Shown here piece after piece: positions 1-6,156 of a stretch of DNA of 8,704 nucleotides (position 1 is the first letter of the stretch; every line of letters begins with the position of its first letter). The DNA lies in NCBI GenBank assembly GCA_001829395.1, contig MIBD01000012.1, positions 7,217 to 15,920 on the forward strand. Direction: 5' to 3'. The stretch comes from Spirochaetes bacterium GWF1_49_6. Lineage in GTDB: Bacteria > Spirochaetota > Brevinematia > Brevinematales > GWF1-51-8. The translations under genes were made by a program, and so were the position numbers. A model generated the notes under the pieces. The model was not told where the DNA came from. It saw nothing but the letters and a program-made list of their open reading frames with translations, and made no database searches.

Positions 1-354
1 ATCGTATCGACAGGGCTCGGTTCGACCGGCTGGCTGAAAAGCGTGCTCGCGGGCGCGGAGGGTGTCGCGCGGGGTATCCGTCATAATAATATGGAAGTCC
101 GGCTCGGCGAGAATTTCGAATGGGACTCGCGGTTCCTGTATTTTTCGGTGCGGGAGCCGTTCCCGAGTAAAAACTCCGGCGCGGAGATCGTGTTCGGAAA
201 GGTCGATAAAATAAATCCCCTCGCGGTGGTATCGAATATGCCGGAGAACGGGGTGATATTCAGCGACGGGATCGAGCGGGATTTTCTGCGGTTCAATTCC
301 GGGATGGCCGCCGAAATCGGGCTCGCGGACTTCACCGGGAAACTGGTGGTGTAA
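1..354 (+). CDS. NAD-kinase / sugar-kinase-fold protein, C-terminal part (5' end outside window)
   Basis: The frame is open from base 1 to the TAA at 352-354, so only the last 117 residues are present. The segment begins VSTGLGSTGWLKS, which resembles the Gly/Ser/Thr loop of the NAD-kinase fold (TSTPTGSTAY in classical NAD kinases). It ends with MPENGVIFSDGIERDF, like the C-terminal beta region of this superfamily. The variant GLGSTGW loop is more like the divergent proteins databases call NAD kinase-like or 'sugar kinase' than like housekeeping NadK. The GGDGT nucleotide-binding motif would lie upstream of the window, so catalysis cannot be judged. The gene is G+C-rich and converges on the AT-rich minus-strand gene, whose stop lies 38 nt away. 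The superfamily assignment is fairly safe; the substrate is unknown. Confidence 0.7.
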   Translation: MVSTGLGSTGWLKSVLAGAEGVARGIRHNNMEVRLGENFEWDSRFLYFSVREPFPSKNSGAEIVFGKVDKINPLAVVSNMPENGVIFSDGIERDFLRFNSGMAAEIGLADFTGKLVV

Positions 355-356
355 CG

Positions 357-402
357 GAGTTTTTACTTTAGGCTTTAATTATTTTTTCCATATTAAAAAC
401 TC
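357..402. repeat. 9-bp perfect inverted repeat between convergent genes
   Basis: The arms gagttttta (357-365) and taaaaactc (394-402) are perfect reverse complements separated by 28 bases. The left arm starts three bases after the NAD-kinase-like stop, exactly where composition turns AT-rich. The right arm overlaps the last codons of the 226-aa gene. It could act as a weak bidirectional terminator, but the stem is AT-rich, the loop is long and no T-run follows on either strand. It could also mark the edge of the inserted block, or be chance. Confidence 0.25.
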
Positions 403-1073
403 TTCGCGTCATTTCTCAATACATAAATTTCGTGATATATGCTATCGTCAGGATAGTCTTTATATTCGTCGAGAAATGATCGAGTACGGAGTCTTTTATA
501 AAATCCGGGAATTTTGTTTAAATATTTATATACCGTTTGCATCACACCATAAGCTTTCCCTCCGCTCGCTTGAATCATATACTCCCAGATACTGACATCG
601 TTTTTTAATATGGCGCTATACAATTCATCAATTTTACAAGAATGAAGAGCAAAAGAAAAATCCTTTATTCGAAATAAAGTTTTGAGCAGCATAAGATTGG
701 AGAAGATATTCCGGAGCCTCATTTCGAACCTCGCGGCGTCTAAAGATTTTATAAGATAATCTGTTATGCCGTAGTATAATTCAAGTTTTTTCGAATAGAT
801 ACAGTCCATCAACAGGATTATTAAGCCGGTAAAAGTATCATCGAAGAAAAAATGTGTTATAAAATCATAGTGCGTAAAATCCAGATTCGCCCATCCGAAA
901 CGTTTGAAAGTCTCGATGATAAGATTATATATTTCTTTGTACTTTTTATCGGATGCCGTATAATTTTCTAAATGCGAAGAAGCGATTTTGCTCCCTATAG
1001 TCAGCATTTTATCGATGACTTTTTTATCCGAATCGCTCATCTCATGAAATTCATAATTAGGTTCTAGGGACAT
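393..1073 (-). CDS. Hypothetical protein, 226 aa, predicted mainly helical
   Basis: I do not recognise this family. The protein starts with ATG at 1073 behind a good ribosome site (AAGGAG, about 6 nt before the start) and ends at the TAA at 393-395. It has no signal peptide. One short hydrophobic stretch (roughly residues 80-92, TFTGLIILLMDCI) looks more like a buried helix than a membrane span. The rest is rich in alternating charged and aromatic residues typical of a cytosolic alpha-helical protein. There are no metal-binding clusters or recognisable catalytic motifs. The gene lies 24 nt downstream of the CsgG-like/PKD gene on the same strand with no visible terminator or promoter between, so the two are probably co-transcribed. 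Its base composition is AT-rich like that gene, so they probably arrived together. Confidence 0.75.
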   Translation of the reverse strand: MSLEPNYEFHEMSDSDKKVIDKMLTIGSKIASSHLENYTASDKKYKEIYNLIIETFKRFGWANLDFTHYDFITHFFFDDTFTGLIILLMDCIYSKKLELYYGITDYLIKSLDAARFEMRLRNIFSNLMLLKTLFRIKDFSFALHSCKIDELYSAILKNDVSIWEYMIQASGGKAYGVMQTVYKYLNKIPGFYKRLRTRSFLDEYKDYPDDSIYHEIYVLRNDAKSF

Positions 1074-1097
1074 GCTAGACTCCTTGGTATCAATATA

Positions 1098-3563
1098 TTA
1101 TTTCATAAATGCCTGTTCTAATATATGAAGATGGTATTTAGAAATCATAGTATAATATTTATTTATTGTTTTATACTTATAAATTGCATCTTTAAACTGA
1201 AAAAATTTATATATCATTTGCAGGCATTCTTTATCATTATTTTCTATCCCATAAGCGACATATGCCCACGCCATAGATATACTTGCGATATTTGCAAATT
1301 TTGAATCTATTTCAAGTTCCAATGATTCATCGAATGAATATTTTTTCAAAGCTGAATTACAAAGAGATAATATTTTGTTATAATATTCGGATGCTATAAC
1401 GTGAATAGAAGAATTATTTTTAAATTTTTCACAATAATCCATTAGAATAATTATATCCCAATTAATATTAGATTGTTTACTTCCAAACCCTCTAAGTATC
1501 TCTATTCCACTATTTTTTTCAAGAATAATACGTTCATGATAATAATCGCTACCAAGAGGATCTTCGTAAAAATCCCCAAAACAGTCTATAAACGCGCAAC
1601 CTAAAAAAATACTTAGATCACTTTTTTGCGCTTCTAAAAGCGGTTTATTTGTTTCATCCTGCATTAATAATTCTTCTTCAAATTTATCTCCTGGGATTTT
1701 TATTCTCATGCTTAATTTACTGATTGTGCCATATTTGTCTTTTACTTCAAGCATAACAATATTTGTATAATTCTTTTTCCATTTATAGGAAAAAGAATTA
1801 GTTTTACATTTGCTCCATTGCGTCCATTTATTTAACGGGCTTTTTTTACCGCTAAAGTCGAAATTCCAACGATATTCAAGAACGTCTCCGTCCGGGTCCC
1901 AAGATATTCCGGCATCAACATAGAATATTTTGTTAGCATTTGTATCAATTCGATATGTAAATACAGCAATAGGATATCTATTGGTGATATAAATAGGTTG
2001 AGACAAATTATAATTAAATCCATATTTATCCTTCGCGAGAATTTTAATATTATAATTCCCAATATTTTTATAAGAATGGATTGCTTCCCCATAATCATGA
2101 TAACCATCTTTAAGGGGTAGATATATTAAAATTCCCGGAATTGAGTCTCCCCAATCTAAAGAAACAAAATTAAATACACTCATAATATCTTTGGTTTGTT
2201 GAAAATGAAAAAAAGGATATCCTATTTCACCATAGTTTGGAAGTGCGGCAGGATAATTAACAACCTTATCGCCGATATTAAAAGGCATTGAATCATAATG
2301 AATAAAATTATTTTTGATCATAGAATAAAATAATCCCCCATTCTTATACAGAATTTCTTTTTCCCATTTTTTATAATCAATCAACATATTAGTCTTATAT
2401 TCTTCTTTTCCAATAAATAAAATATTTTTTGTATTTGTCATCCATCCATTTATTTTTTTAAAATCCATAAAGAAATTTTCATTTTTGGGGTTGATAGAAA
2501 TACCGTTTTTTAAACGAACTAAATTGCAAATAGGTATCATATAAGCTATTTCGTTGGTATTTACTTTTCCATCGAAATCGATTGTCTTTAACACTATGTT
2601 ATCAAAGTTGATTTTTTCAATAGGCATTTCCCATCTTTTTTGTAAAGTGTCGTAGGAATAAATCTGTAACGGTTTGGTTATATATTTTAATGCAAATATT
2701 TTTCCATCGAATTTCTTAATAAGAATAGCAATTTTATCAGAAGTGAGTTTTTTCTGAAAAATAAGTACTTTTGTATTGGTAAGAAAATATTTATTTTCAT
2801 TTTCTTTAATATATATTGAAAGCAAATTATTCTTTATCACCTTATTAGTAGAACCGTCATTTAATATAAACTTATTCTCCTTTGGCAAAGCATAAGCTAT
2901 ATTATCGAGGGTAAGTCCTGTATCAGGAAGACCCTCCCTGTAATAATATGCAAATGGAGTTCCGTTAAGATACAAATCGCCATCCGTTTCATAGAGACAT
3001 CCGTCATTTCTGATTATGATAAACTTTTTTATAGGTATAATTTGATTATTAGTTATCGATTGATTATCGATTTTATCTATCGACTGAGTATAATTACTTT
3101 TACTTATTTTATTTTGCATACTCAATACTAAGGAATTTATCCGGTCTTCAATATTGTCCTGCGGATCAATTTCAATTGAAAAAAATAATTCGATTTCTCC
3201 ACTTACAACATTGATCTTTTTAGTAAAAACTTTGTATTTGTTTCCTATCTTTAAAATCTGCCCGACTATTATCTTATCCGCTTTTGTTAGTTTACCGATT
3301 AGTTTTATATCATCTTCTTGAGTAACGCCGGCAATTTGTAATTTATGTTCAGAAATAATTTTATCGATATCAGCTCTTTCAACTACTTTTACATTTTTAT
3401 CCTTATTATTTACGAAAGATATAACGAAATCATTGAAAATTTCTGCTTTTTTATTATCGGGGATATCCTTTCCTGAAAAAGGCAGGATTGCTATCGTTTC
3501 AGAGAATAAAATTCCGGAAGTAGTCGTCATTAAAAATATAAAAGAAATGATAAACCTTTTCAT
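1098..3563 (-). CDS. Secreted CsgG-like domain protein with PKD domains, 821 aa
   Basis: The start is placed at ATG 3563 because the Sec signal peptide begins there: MKR, then a hydrophobic core, with likely cleavage after ILFS near residue 21. AGGAGG lies 6-7 nt upstream, and a strong promoter (3608-3635) lies between this ATG and the more distal ATG at 3659. Residues about 22-133 resemble the CsgG/FlgO-type fold (AILPFSG; VKVVERADIDKIISEH; IGKLTKADKIIVGQ; VSGEIEL). There is no lipobox Cys, so the product should be periplasmic or secreted, not a lipoprotein. Residues about 165-460 are unassigned and beta-rich. Residues about 466-528 resemble a PKD domain. Residues about 530-624 are a clear one, with DPDGDVLEYRWNFD at 556-569 and VKDKYG. 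The last 200 residues are predicted helical and unassigned. PKD domains are usually protein- or glycan-contact modules. The specific role is unknown. Confidence 0.8.
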   Translation of the reverse strand: MKRFIISFIFLMTTTSGILFSETIAILPFSGKDIPDNKKAEIFNDFVISFVNNKDKNVKVVERADIDKIISEHKLQIAGVTQEDDIKLIGKLTKADKIIVGQILKIGNKYKVFTKKINVVSGEIELFFSIEIDPQDNIEDRINSLVLSMQNKISKSNYTQSIDKIDNQSITNNQIIPIKKFIIIRNDGCLYETDGDLYLNGTPFAYYYREGLPDTGLTLDNIAYALPKENKFILNDGSTNKVIKNNLLSIYIKENENKYFLTNTKVLIFQKKLTSDKIAILIKKFDGKIFALKYITKPLQIYSYDTLQKRWEMPIEKINFDNIVLKTIDFDGKVNTNEIAYMIPICNLVRLKNGISINPKNENFFMDFKKINGWMTNTKNILFIGKEEYKTNMLIDYKKWEKEILYKNGGLFYSMIKNNFIHYDSMPFNIGDKVVNYPAALPNYGEIGYPFFHFQQTKDIMSVFNFVSLDWGDSIPGILIYLPLKDGYHDYGEAIHSYKNIGNYNIKILAKDKYGFNYNLSQPIYITNRYPIAVFTYRIDTNANKIFYVDAGISWDPDGDVLEYRWNFDFSGKKSPLNKWTQWSKCKTNSFSYKWKKNYTNIVMLEVKDKYGTISKLSMRIKIPGDKFEEELLMQDETNKPLLEAQKSDLSIFLGCAFIDCFGDFYEDPLGSDYYHERIILEKNSGIEILRGFGSKQSNINWDIIILMDYCEKFKNNSSIHVIASEYYNKILSLCNSALKKYSFDESLELEIDSKFANIASISMAWAYVAYGIENNDKECLQMIYKFFQFKDAIYKYKTINKYYTMISKYHLHILEQAFMK

Positions 3564-3607
3564 TGCCGCCCTCCTGCTATTCATAATAAACTCAGAAAAA
3601 GAATTCC

Positions 3608-3635
3608 AGTATACTACTATATTTATTTTTGTCAA
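3608..3635 (-). promoter_or_regulatory. Sigma70-type promoter of the CsgG-like/PKD gene
   Basis: On the minus strand, TTGACA (3635-3630, perfect -35) is separated by 16 bases from TATACT (3613-3608, 5/6 match to -10). Transcription would start near 3601, leaving a leader of about 38 nt before the ATG at 3563. The position supports the downstream start for this gene and probably drives the 226-aa gene as well. Confidence 0.65.
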
Positions 3636-3655
3636 TACTTTATTAGAAAATATTA

Positions 3656-3778
3656 TCATTTATTTCCCTCCTTCCCCCCTTCAAACATTTTCCGCATCCG
3701 TTCGTAATGCGAACCCTTCCAGAATACCTTCCGGCATCCGGGGCAATACTGGAACTCGTTAAAATTAGCCCGCGTATC
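3656..3778 (-). pseudogene. C-terminal remnant of a Mut7-C RNase-like domain protein
   Basis: Read on the minus strand, the last 40 codons before the TGA at 3658-3656 contain NEFQYCPGCRKVFWKGSHYE and then RMRKMFEGG. This is the hallmark C-terminal Cys-x-x-Cys plus (Y/F)W(R/K)GSH signature of the Mut7-C (PIN-fold RNase-like, zinc-ribbon) family. Intact members are usually over 100 residues, often with an N-terminal ubiquitin-like domain. None of that is present upstream, where the frame runs into the glgC promoter and then antisense to glgC. An in-frame GTG at 3817 could give a 53-aa peptide but has no convincing ribosome site. The remnant is best read as the tail of a gene whose 5' part was lost when this locus was rearranged. 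Its stop overlaps the distal ATG (3659) of the long CsgG-like reading frame. Confidence 0.55.
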
Positions 3779-3810
3779 GCTTCCCACCCCAGCCCTAAAA
3801 ACCCCGCGGA

Positions 3811-3845
3811 TTTCCACATTTTTTATTTTCCCTCTATAATATAAT
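3811..3845 (+). promoter_or_regulatory. Probable glgC promoter
   Basis: TTTCCA (3811-3816, 4/6 to -35) is 18 bases from a perfect TATAAT (3835-3840). A second overlapping TATAAT lies at 3840-3845, so the exact start may slip by about five bases. The implied leader is roughly 40-48 nt to the ATG at 3890. The region is AT-rich between G+C-rich stretches and lies over the missing 5' part of the Mut7-C remnant. Confidence 0.55.
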
Positions 3846-3889
3846 AACTGCGATATTCTGCAAGTCGGAATCAACCAAGGGGGATAACC

Positions 3890-5182
3890 ATGCCGGAAAT
3901 AGCAGACGCGTCTTATCCGATGAAGTACGTGCTGGGGGTGATACTCGGCGGAGGGAAGGGCACGCGCCTTCATCCGCTGACCCGCGAGCGCTCCAAACCC
4001 GCCGTCCCGTTCGGCGGAAACTTCCGCATCGTCGATATCCCCATCTCGAACTGCGTCAACTCCGGCATCAACAGGGTATTCGTGATGACCCAGTTCAACT
4101 CGGCGTCGCTGAATACCCATATTGCGCAGACCTATAAATTCGACATTTTCCATAACGGGTTCGTGGACATCCTCGCGGCCGAGCAGACGATAGACGAAAG
4201 CGGGGGGTTTTCGCAGGGCACCGCCGACGCCGTCCGCCGCGCGCTTCGGAATATCACCGGGTACCGCGATGTGAAGTATCTGCTCATCCTCGGCGGCGAC
4301 CAGCTCTACCGGATGGACTACCGCAGGCTGTTCACCGCGCATATCGAGCGCGGCGACGATATCACGATGGGGGTTATCCCGATACCCGAGGACGACGTCT
4401 CCCGTTTCGGCGTGATGCGGATGGACACGGGCGACAATATCACCGGGTTCTGCGAGAAACCGTCGTCGCCCGAACGGATAGAGGACTGGCGCATCCCCGG
4501 CGCGGACAAGAAACCGTTTTACGGTTCGATGGGGATTTACCTGTTCCGTTGGGATGTGCTGAACGAGGTATTATGGGGCAAGCCGGAGATGAACGATTTC
4601 GGCGGCGAGGTCATTCCATACTGTCTGGAAAAATACAAAGTCGGGGGATTCACGCACGAGGGGTACTGGGAGGATATCGGGACAATCCGCACCTACCATG
4701 AGGCGAATATGGAGCTGACGCGCGATATCCCGCGATTTAACCTCTACGACCCGGAGTTCCCGTACTTCTCGCGCCCGCGATTTTTGCCGCCCGCGAAGAT
4801 TGTCGACTCGAAGCTGAAGAACTGTATCGCGAGCGACGGGGCTATCCTCGAACGGTGCGAGGCGACCGACAGTGTGATCGGTATCCGTAGCGTCATCCGC
4901 GACTTTGTGAAAATCGAACGGAGTATCGTGATGGGCGCGAACTACTACGAGACGGATTCCGAGCGCCGGGCGGATCGGGAACGCGGGATACCCGAGGTGG
5001 GTATCGGGGCGGGATGCGTCATCTGTAACGCGATTATCGATATGAACTGCCGGATAGGGCGGAACGTGCGGATTGTCAACGAGCCGGGTATCCAGTTCAA
5101 GGAGGAGTCGAATTATTCGATTGTCGACGGGATTACGGTAATCCCGAAGAACGCGGTCATCCCGGACGGTACGGTTATCTGA
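3890..5182 (+). CDS. glgC: Glucose-1-phosphate adenylyltransferase (ADP-glucose pyrophosphorylase), 430 aa
   Basis: This enzyme makes ADP-glucose from ATP and glucose-1-phosphate, the committed step of bacterial glycogen synthesis in the cytosol. The N-terminal nucleotidyltransferase domain has GGGKGTRL (residues 20-27), SKPAVPFGG and the catalytic-type GGDQLYRMDY (135-144, Asp137). It also has the sugar-phosphate site FCEKP (187-191) and YWEDIGTI (259-266). From about residue 300 a left-handed beta-helix follows, with hexapeptide-like turns. Length and motifs match the plant/cyanobacterial type more than E. coli GlgC. In the C-terminal effector region the usual IIDKNARIG reads IIDMNCRIG, so one lysine associated with 3-phosphoglycerate binding in cyanobacterial enzymes appears to be Met385, while the second candidate, in PKNAVIPDG, is kept (Lys420). 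ATG 3890 is chosen over the internal ATG at residue 11 because AAGGGGG lies about 7 nt upstream. No other glg gene is in the window. Confidence 0.95.
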   Translation: MPEIADASYPMKYVLGVILGGGKGTRLHPLTRERSKPAVPFGGNFRIVDIPISNCVNSGINRVFVMTQFNSASLNTHIAQTYKFDIFHNGFVDILAAEQTIDESGGFSQGTADAVRRALRNITGYRDVKYLLILGGDQLYRMDYRRLFTAHIERGDDITMGVIPIPEDDVSRFGVMRMDTGDNITGFCEKPSSPERIEDWRIPGADKKPFYGSMGIYLFRWDVLNEVLWGKPEMNDFGGEVIPYCLEKYKVGGFTHEGYWEDIGTIRTYHEANMELTRDIPRFNLYDPEFPYFSRPRFLPPAKIVDSKLKNCIASDGAILERCEATDSVIGIRSVIRDFVKIERSIVMGANYYETDSERRADRERGIPEVGIGAGCVICNAIIDMNCRIGRNVRIVNEPGIQFKEESNYSIVDGITVIPKNAVIPDGTVI

Positions 5183-5345
5183 CGTCCGCGCGGAATGTTT
5201 CACGGACATGCTTCTCCTTTTCGGTCTGAGCCTCGGTAGTCAGGATAAACATCTCCTCGAGCCATTCGAGCTTTTTCTCGACGGGTAACGCTATGTACGC
5301 TTTTATATCTTCGGGTTCGAGTGTGTATCGGAAGCCCTTATTCAT
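5175..5345 (-). CDS. Small conserved-looking partner of the nucleotidyltransferase, 56 aa
   Basis: This short gene starts with ATG at 5345 inside the last codons of the nucleotidyltransferase gene (8-bp overlap), with GGGAG six bases upstream. It ends at the TAA at 5177-5175, overlapping the 3' end of convergent glgC by 8 bp. The peptide opens MNKGFRYTLEPEDIKAYIAL and continues with VEKKLEWLEEMF, then a charged helix ending FRADVR. I recall similar 'RYxLTxEQIxxYxxLxxEEKLxWLEE' small proteins next to bacterial nucleotidyltransferases. This is from memory and needs a search. The overlap predicts translational coupling and a joint function, possibly the second half of a toxin-antitoxin-like pair. 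The protein looks soluble and mostly helical. Confidence 0.7.
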   Translation of the reverse strand: MNKGFRYTLEPEDIKAYIALPVEKKLEWLEEMFILTTEAQTEKEKHVRETFRADVR

Positions 5346-5841
5346 TGCCGTCTCCCGAAATACTTTTCGCTTCCCTCAGCATCTCCGCATCGCTTAGGTC
5401 TTTCGGCCGCCCGCTGAACTTTTTCATTTCGATTAAATCGTCGATGGAAAGCACGGGGATTTCGATACCCCGGAAGGTAAACACTTTTTTTCTCGCCTCG
5501 GCTTCATTAAAATCGAGCGGGTGAACCAGTACGATATCGATCACCTTCGCGTTATCAATTTTATGATAAAAACTGAACGCTTTCATATTTTTATTCTCAA
5601 TCCAGTCCTTGAGTACCTCCGGGTCAGCCATTTTTAACGGGTCTACCGGAAGCCGCGGAACATAATTGAGTTCCTTTATCGCGTTTATCAGTTTCCCGAA
5701 ATTTATTTTATCGGATGGGATGATTATATCCATATCGAATGTGGTTCTCGGTACGCCGTGCAGGTTGAGGGCAAGACCGCCGACAAGTAAATAGCGGATT
5801 TTGTTTTTATAGAACGATTCCAGAATTTCGGTATAGAACAT
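5338..5841 (-). CDS. AbiEii-like / MNT-type nucleotidyltransferase, 167 aa
   Basis: The protein belongs to the minimal nucleotidyltransferase superfamily. It has YLLVGGLALNLHG (residues 17-29), with the Gly-Gly loop at 21-22, then R32 and the paired acidic residues in DMDI (Asp36, Asp38). A likely third acid is Asp102 in VIDIVLV, and GRPKDLSDAEML (144-155) is typical of AbiEii-like and related proteins. All catalytic acids appear intact. At 167 residues it is shorter than classical AbiEii/MenA toxins and closer to single-domain proteins annotated simply as nucleotidyltransferase. ATG 5841 is preceded by AAGGGAG about 5 nt away and a good promoter (5865-5894). It overlaps the 56-aa gene by 8 bp. 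Substrate (tRNA, protein or small molecule) and whether it acts as toxin or antitoxin cannot be told from sequence. Confidence 0.85.
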   Translation of the reverse strand: MFYTEILESFYKNKIRYLLVGGLALNLHGVPRTTFDMDIIIPSDKINFGKLINAIKELNYVPRLPVDPLKMADPEVLKDWIENKNMKAFSFYHKIDNAKVIDIVLVHPLDFNEAEARKKVFTFRGIEIPVLSIDDLIEMKKFSGRPKDLSDAEMLREAKSISGDGNE

Positions 5842-5864
5842 ACATGCTCCCTTAAGATAATTCT

Positions 5865-5894
5865 ATTTTACCGTTTTTATCACGGAAATGTCAA
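5865..5894 (-). promoter_or_regulatory. Sigma70-type promoter of the nucleotidyltransferase operon
   Basis: On the minus strand, TTGACA (5894-5889, perfect -35) lies 18 bases before TAAAAT (5870-5865, 5/6 to -10). The transcript would start near 5858 and reach the ATG at 5841 after a short leader containing the AAGGGAG ribosome site. Confidence 0.6.
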
Positions 5895-5906
5895 TCAATC
5901 GATGCC

Positions 5907-5933
5907 GTATATAAAAAAAAGTATATAAAAAAA
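5907..5933 (+). repeat. Tandem duplication of gtatataaaaaaa(a)
   Basis: Two adjacent copies, gtatataaaaaaaa (5907-5920) and gtatataaaaaaa (5921-5933), differ by one A. This is probably a slippage product in an AT-rich spacer. It sits upstream of the -35 of the minus-strand promoter and could act as an UP-like A-tract, but that is speculation. Confidence 0.6.
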
Positions 5934-5945
5934 GTGCCGGTTTTT

Positions 5946-5969
5946 GCGGGGAATGAGGCCGCGTTTTTT
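5946..5969 (+). terminator. Weak candidate intrinsic terminator
   Basis: A four-pair all-G/C stem (GCGG 5946-5949 with CCGC 5959-5962) and a 9-base loop are followed by G and six T's (5964-5969). The stem is short for an intrinsic terminator. If it works, it would catch plus-strand read-through from glgC, which otherwise has no terminator because its end overlaps the convergent 56-aa gene. Confidence 0.3.
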
Positions 5970-6101
5970 AAGTATCATATATGGCGGTTCTAAAAGTCTC
6001 TTAACATAGTTACAGCGCAATTAAAATACTCTTGAAATACGTTCGATGGGCGTTTCATTTTTGCCGGGAATCGTCTGTTATTAGTTATGCCCTTAAGAAA
6101 T

Positions 6102-6131
6102 TTGCGTTAAAATACCGATAAATCCTATAAT
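6102..6131 (+). promoter_or_regulatory. Probable promoter of the 319-aa / voltage-sensor / hemW operon
   Basis: A perfect TATAAT (6126-6131) is preceded at 18 bases by TTGCGT (6102-6107), a weak -35 with only the TTG conserved. The predicted start near 6138 leaves a leader of about 19 nt to the ATG at 6157, with AAGGA (6146-6150) placed 6 nt before it. The poor -35 may mean dependence on an activator. Confidence 0.5.
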
Positions 6132-6156
6132 GAGTATCCGCTAAAAAGGATGGGCG

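Larger units (their letters stand above)
357..3655. other. AT-rich block (probable acquired segment)
   Basis: Composition changes sharply on both sides of this segment. It begins just after the stop of the NAD-kinase-like gene and ends just before the stop of the Mut7-C remnant. Hand counts give 14 G+C in 60 bases at 3181-3240 and 19 in 60 at 901-960, against 44 in 60 at 4201-4260. The block holds only two genes, both on the minus strand and probably one transcript. No transposase, integrase, tRNA or clear terminal repeat is visible, so transfer is inferred from composition and from the broken neighbour gene only. Confidence 0.55.
5842..6156. other. 315-bp divergent intergenic region
   Basis: This region lies between the nucleotidyltransferase start and the 319-aa gene start. 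It holds the minus-strand promoter at 5865-5894, a tandem gtatataaaaaaa duplication (5907-5933), a weak plus-strand hairpin with a T-run (5946-5969) and the plus-strand promoter at 6102-6131. An imperfect hairpin lies at 6033-6057 (tgaaa..cg / cg tttca) followed by T's, and a direct repeat ttaaaatac occurs at 6021-6029 and 6107-6115. I see no tRNA, riboswitch or open reading frame worth calling here. Confidence 0.6.

Noticed and set aside
1832..2107. 91-aa minus-strand frame within the PKD region
   Set aside because: Same strand but different frame from a clear PKD-containing gene; it lacks its own ribosome site and reads as a frame shadow.
3501..3563. Lipoprotein assignment for the CsgG-like protein
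   Set aside because: No cysteine occurs near the signal peptide cleavage site, so no lipobox is present.
3779..4342. Long minus-strand open frame continuing upstream of the Mut7-C tail, antisense to glgC
   Set aside because: It is an open shadow of G+C-rich glgC codons with low-complexity, Arg/Val/Asp-rich translation and no family similarity; only the last 40 codons (3656-3778) are meaningful.
4571..5209. 212-aa minus-strand frame within glgC
   Set aside because: Antisense shadow of a strongly recognisable gene; composition is biased (Asp/Arg/Val) and there is no ribosome site.
5842..6156. RNA gene or riboswitch in the intergenic region
   Set aside because: Only short imperfect hairpins are present, explained by promoter and spacer sequence; no cloverleaf or recognisable aptamer core is seen.
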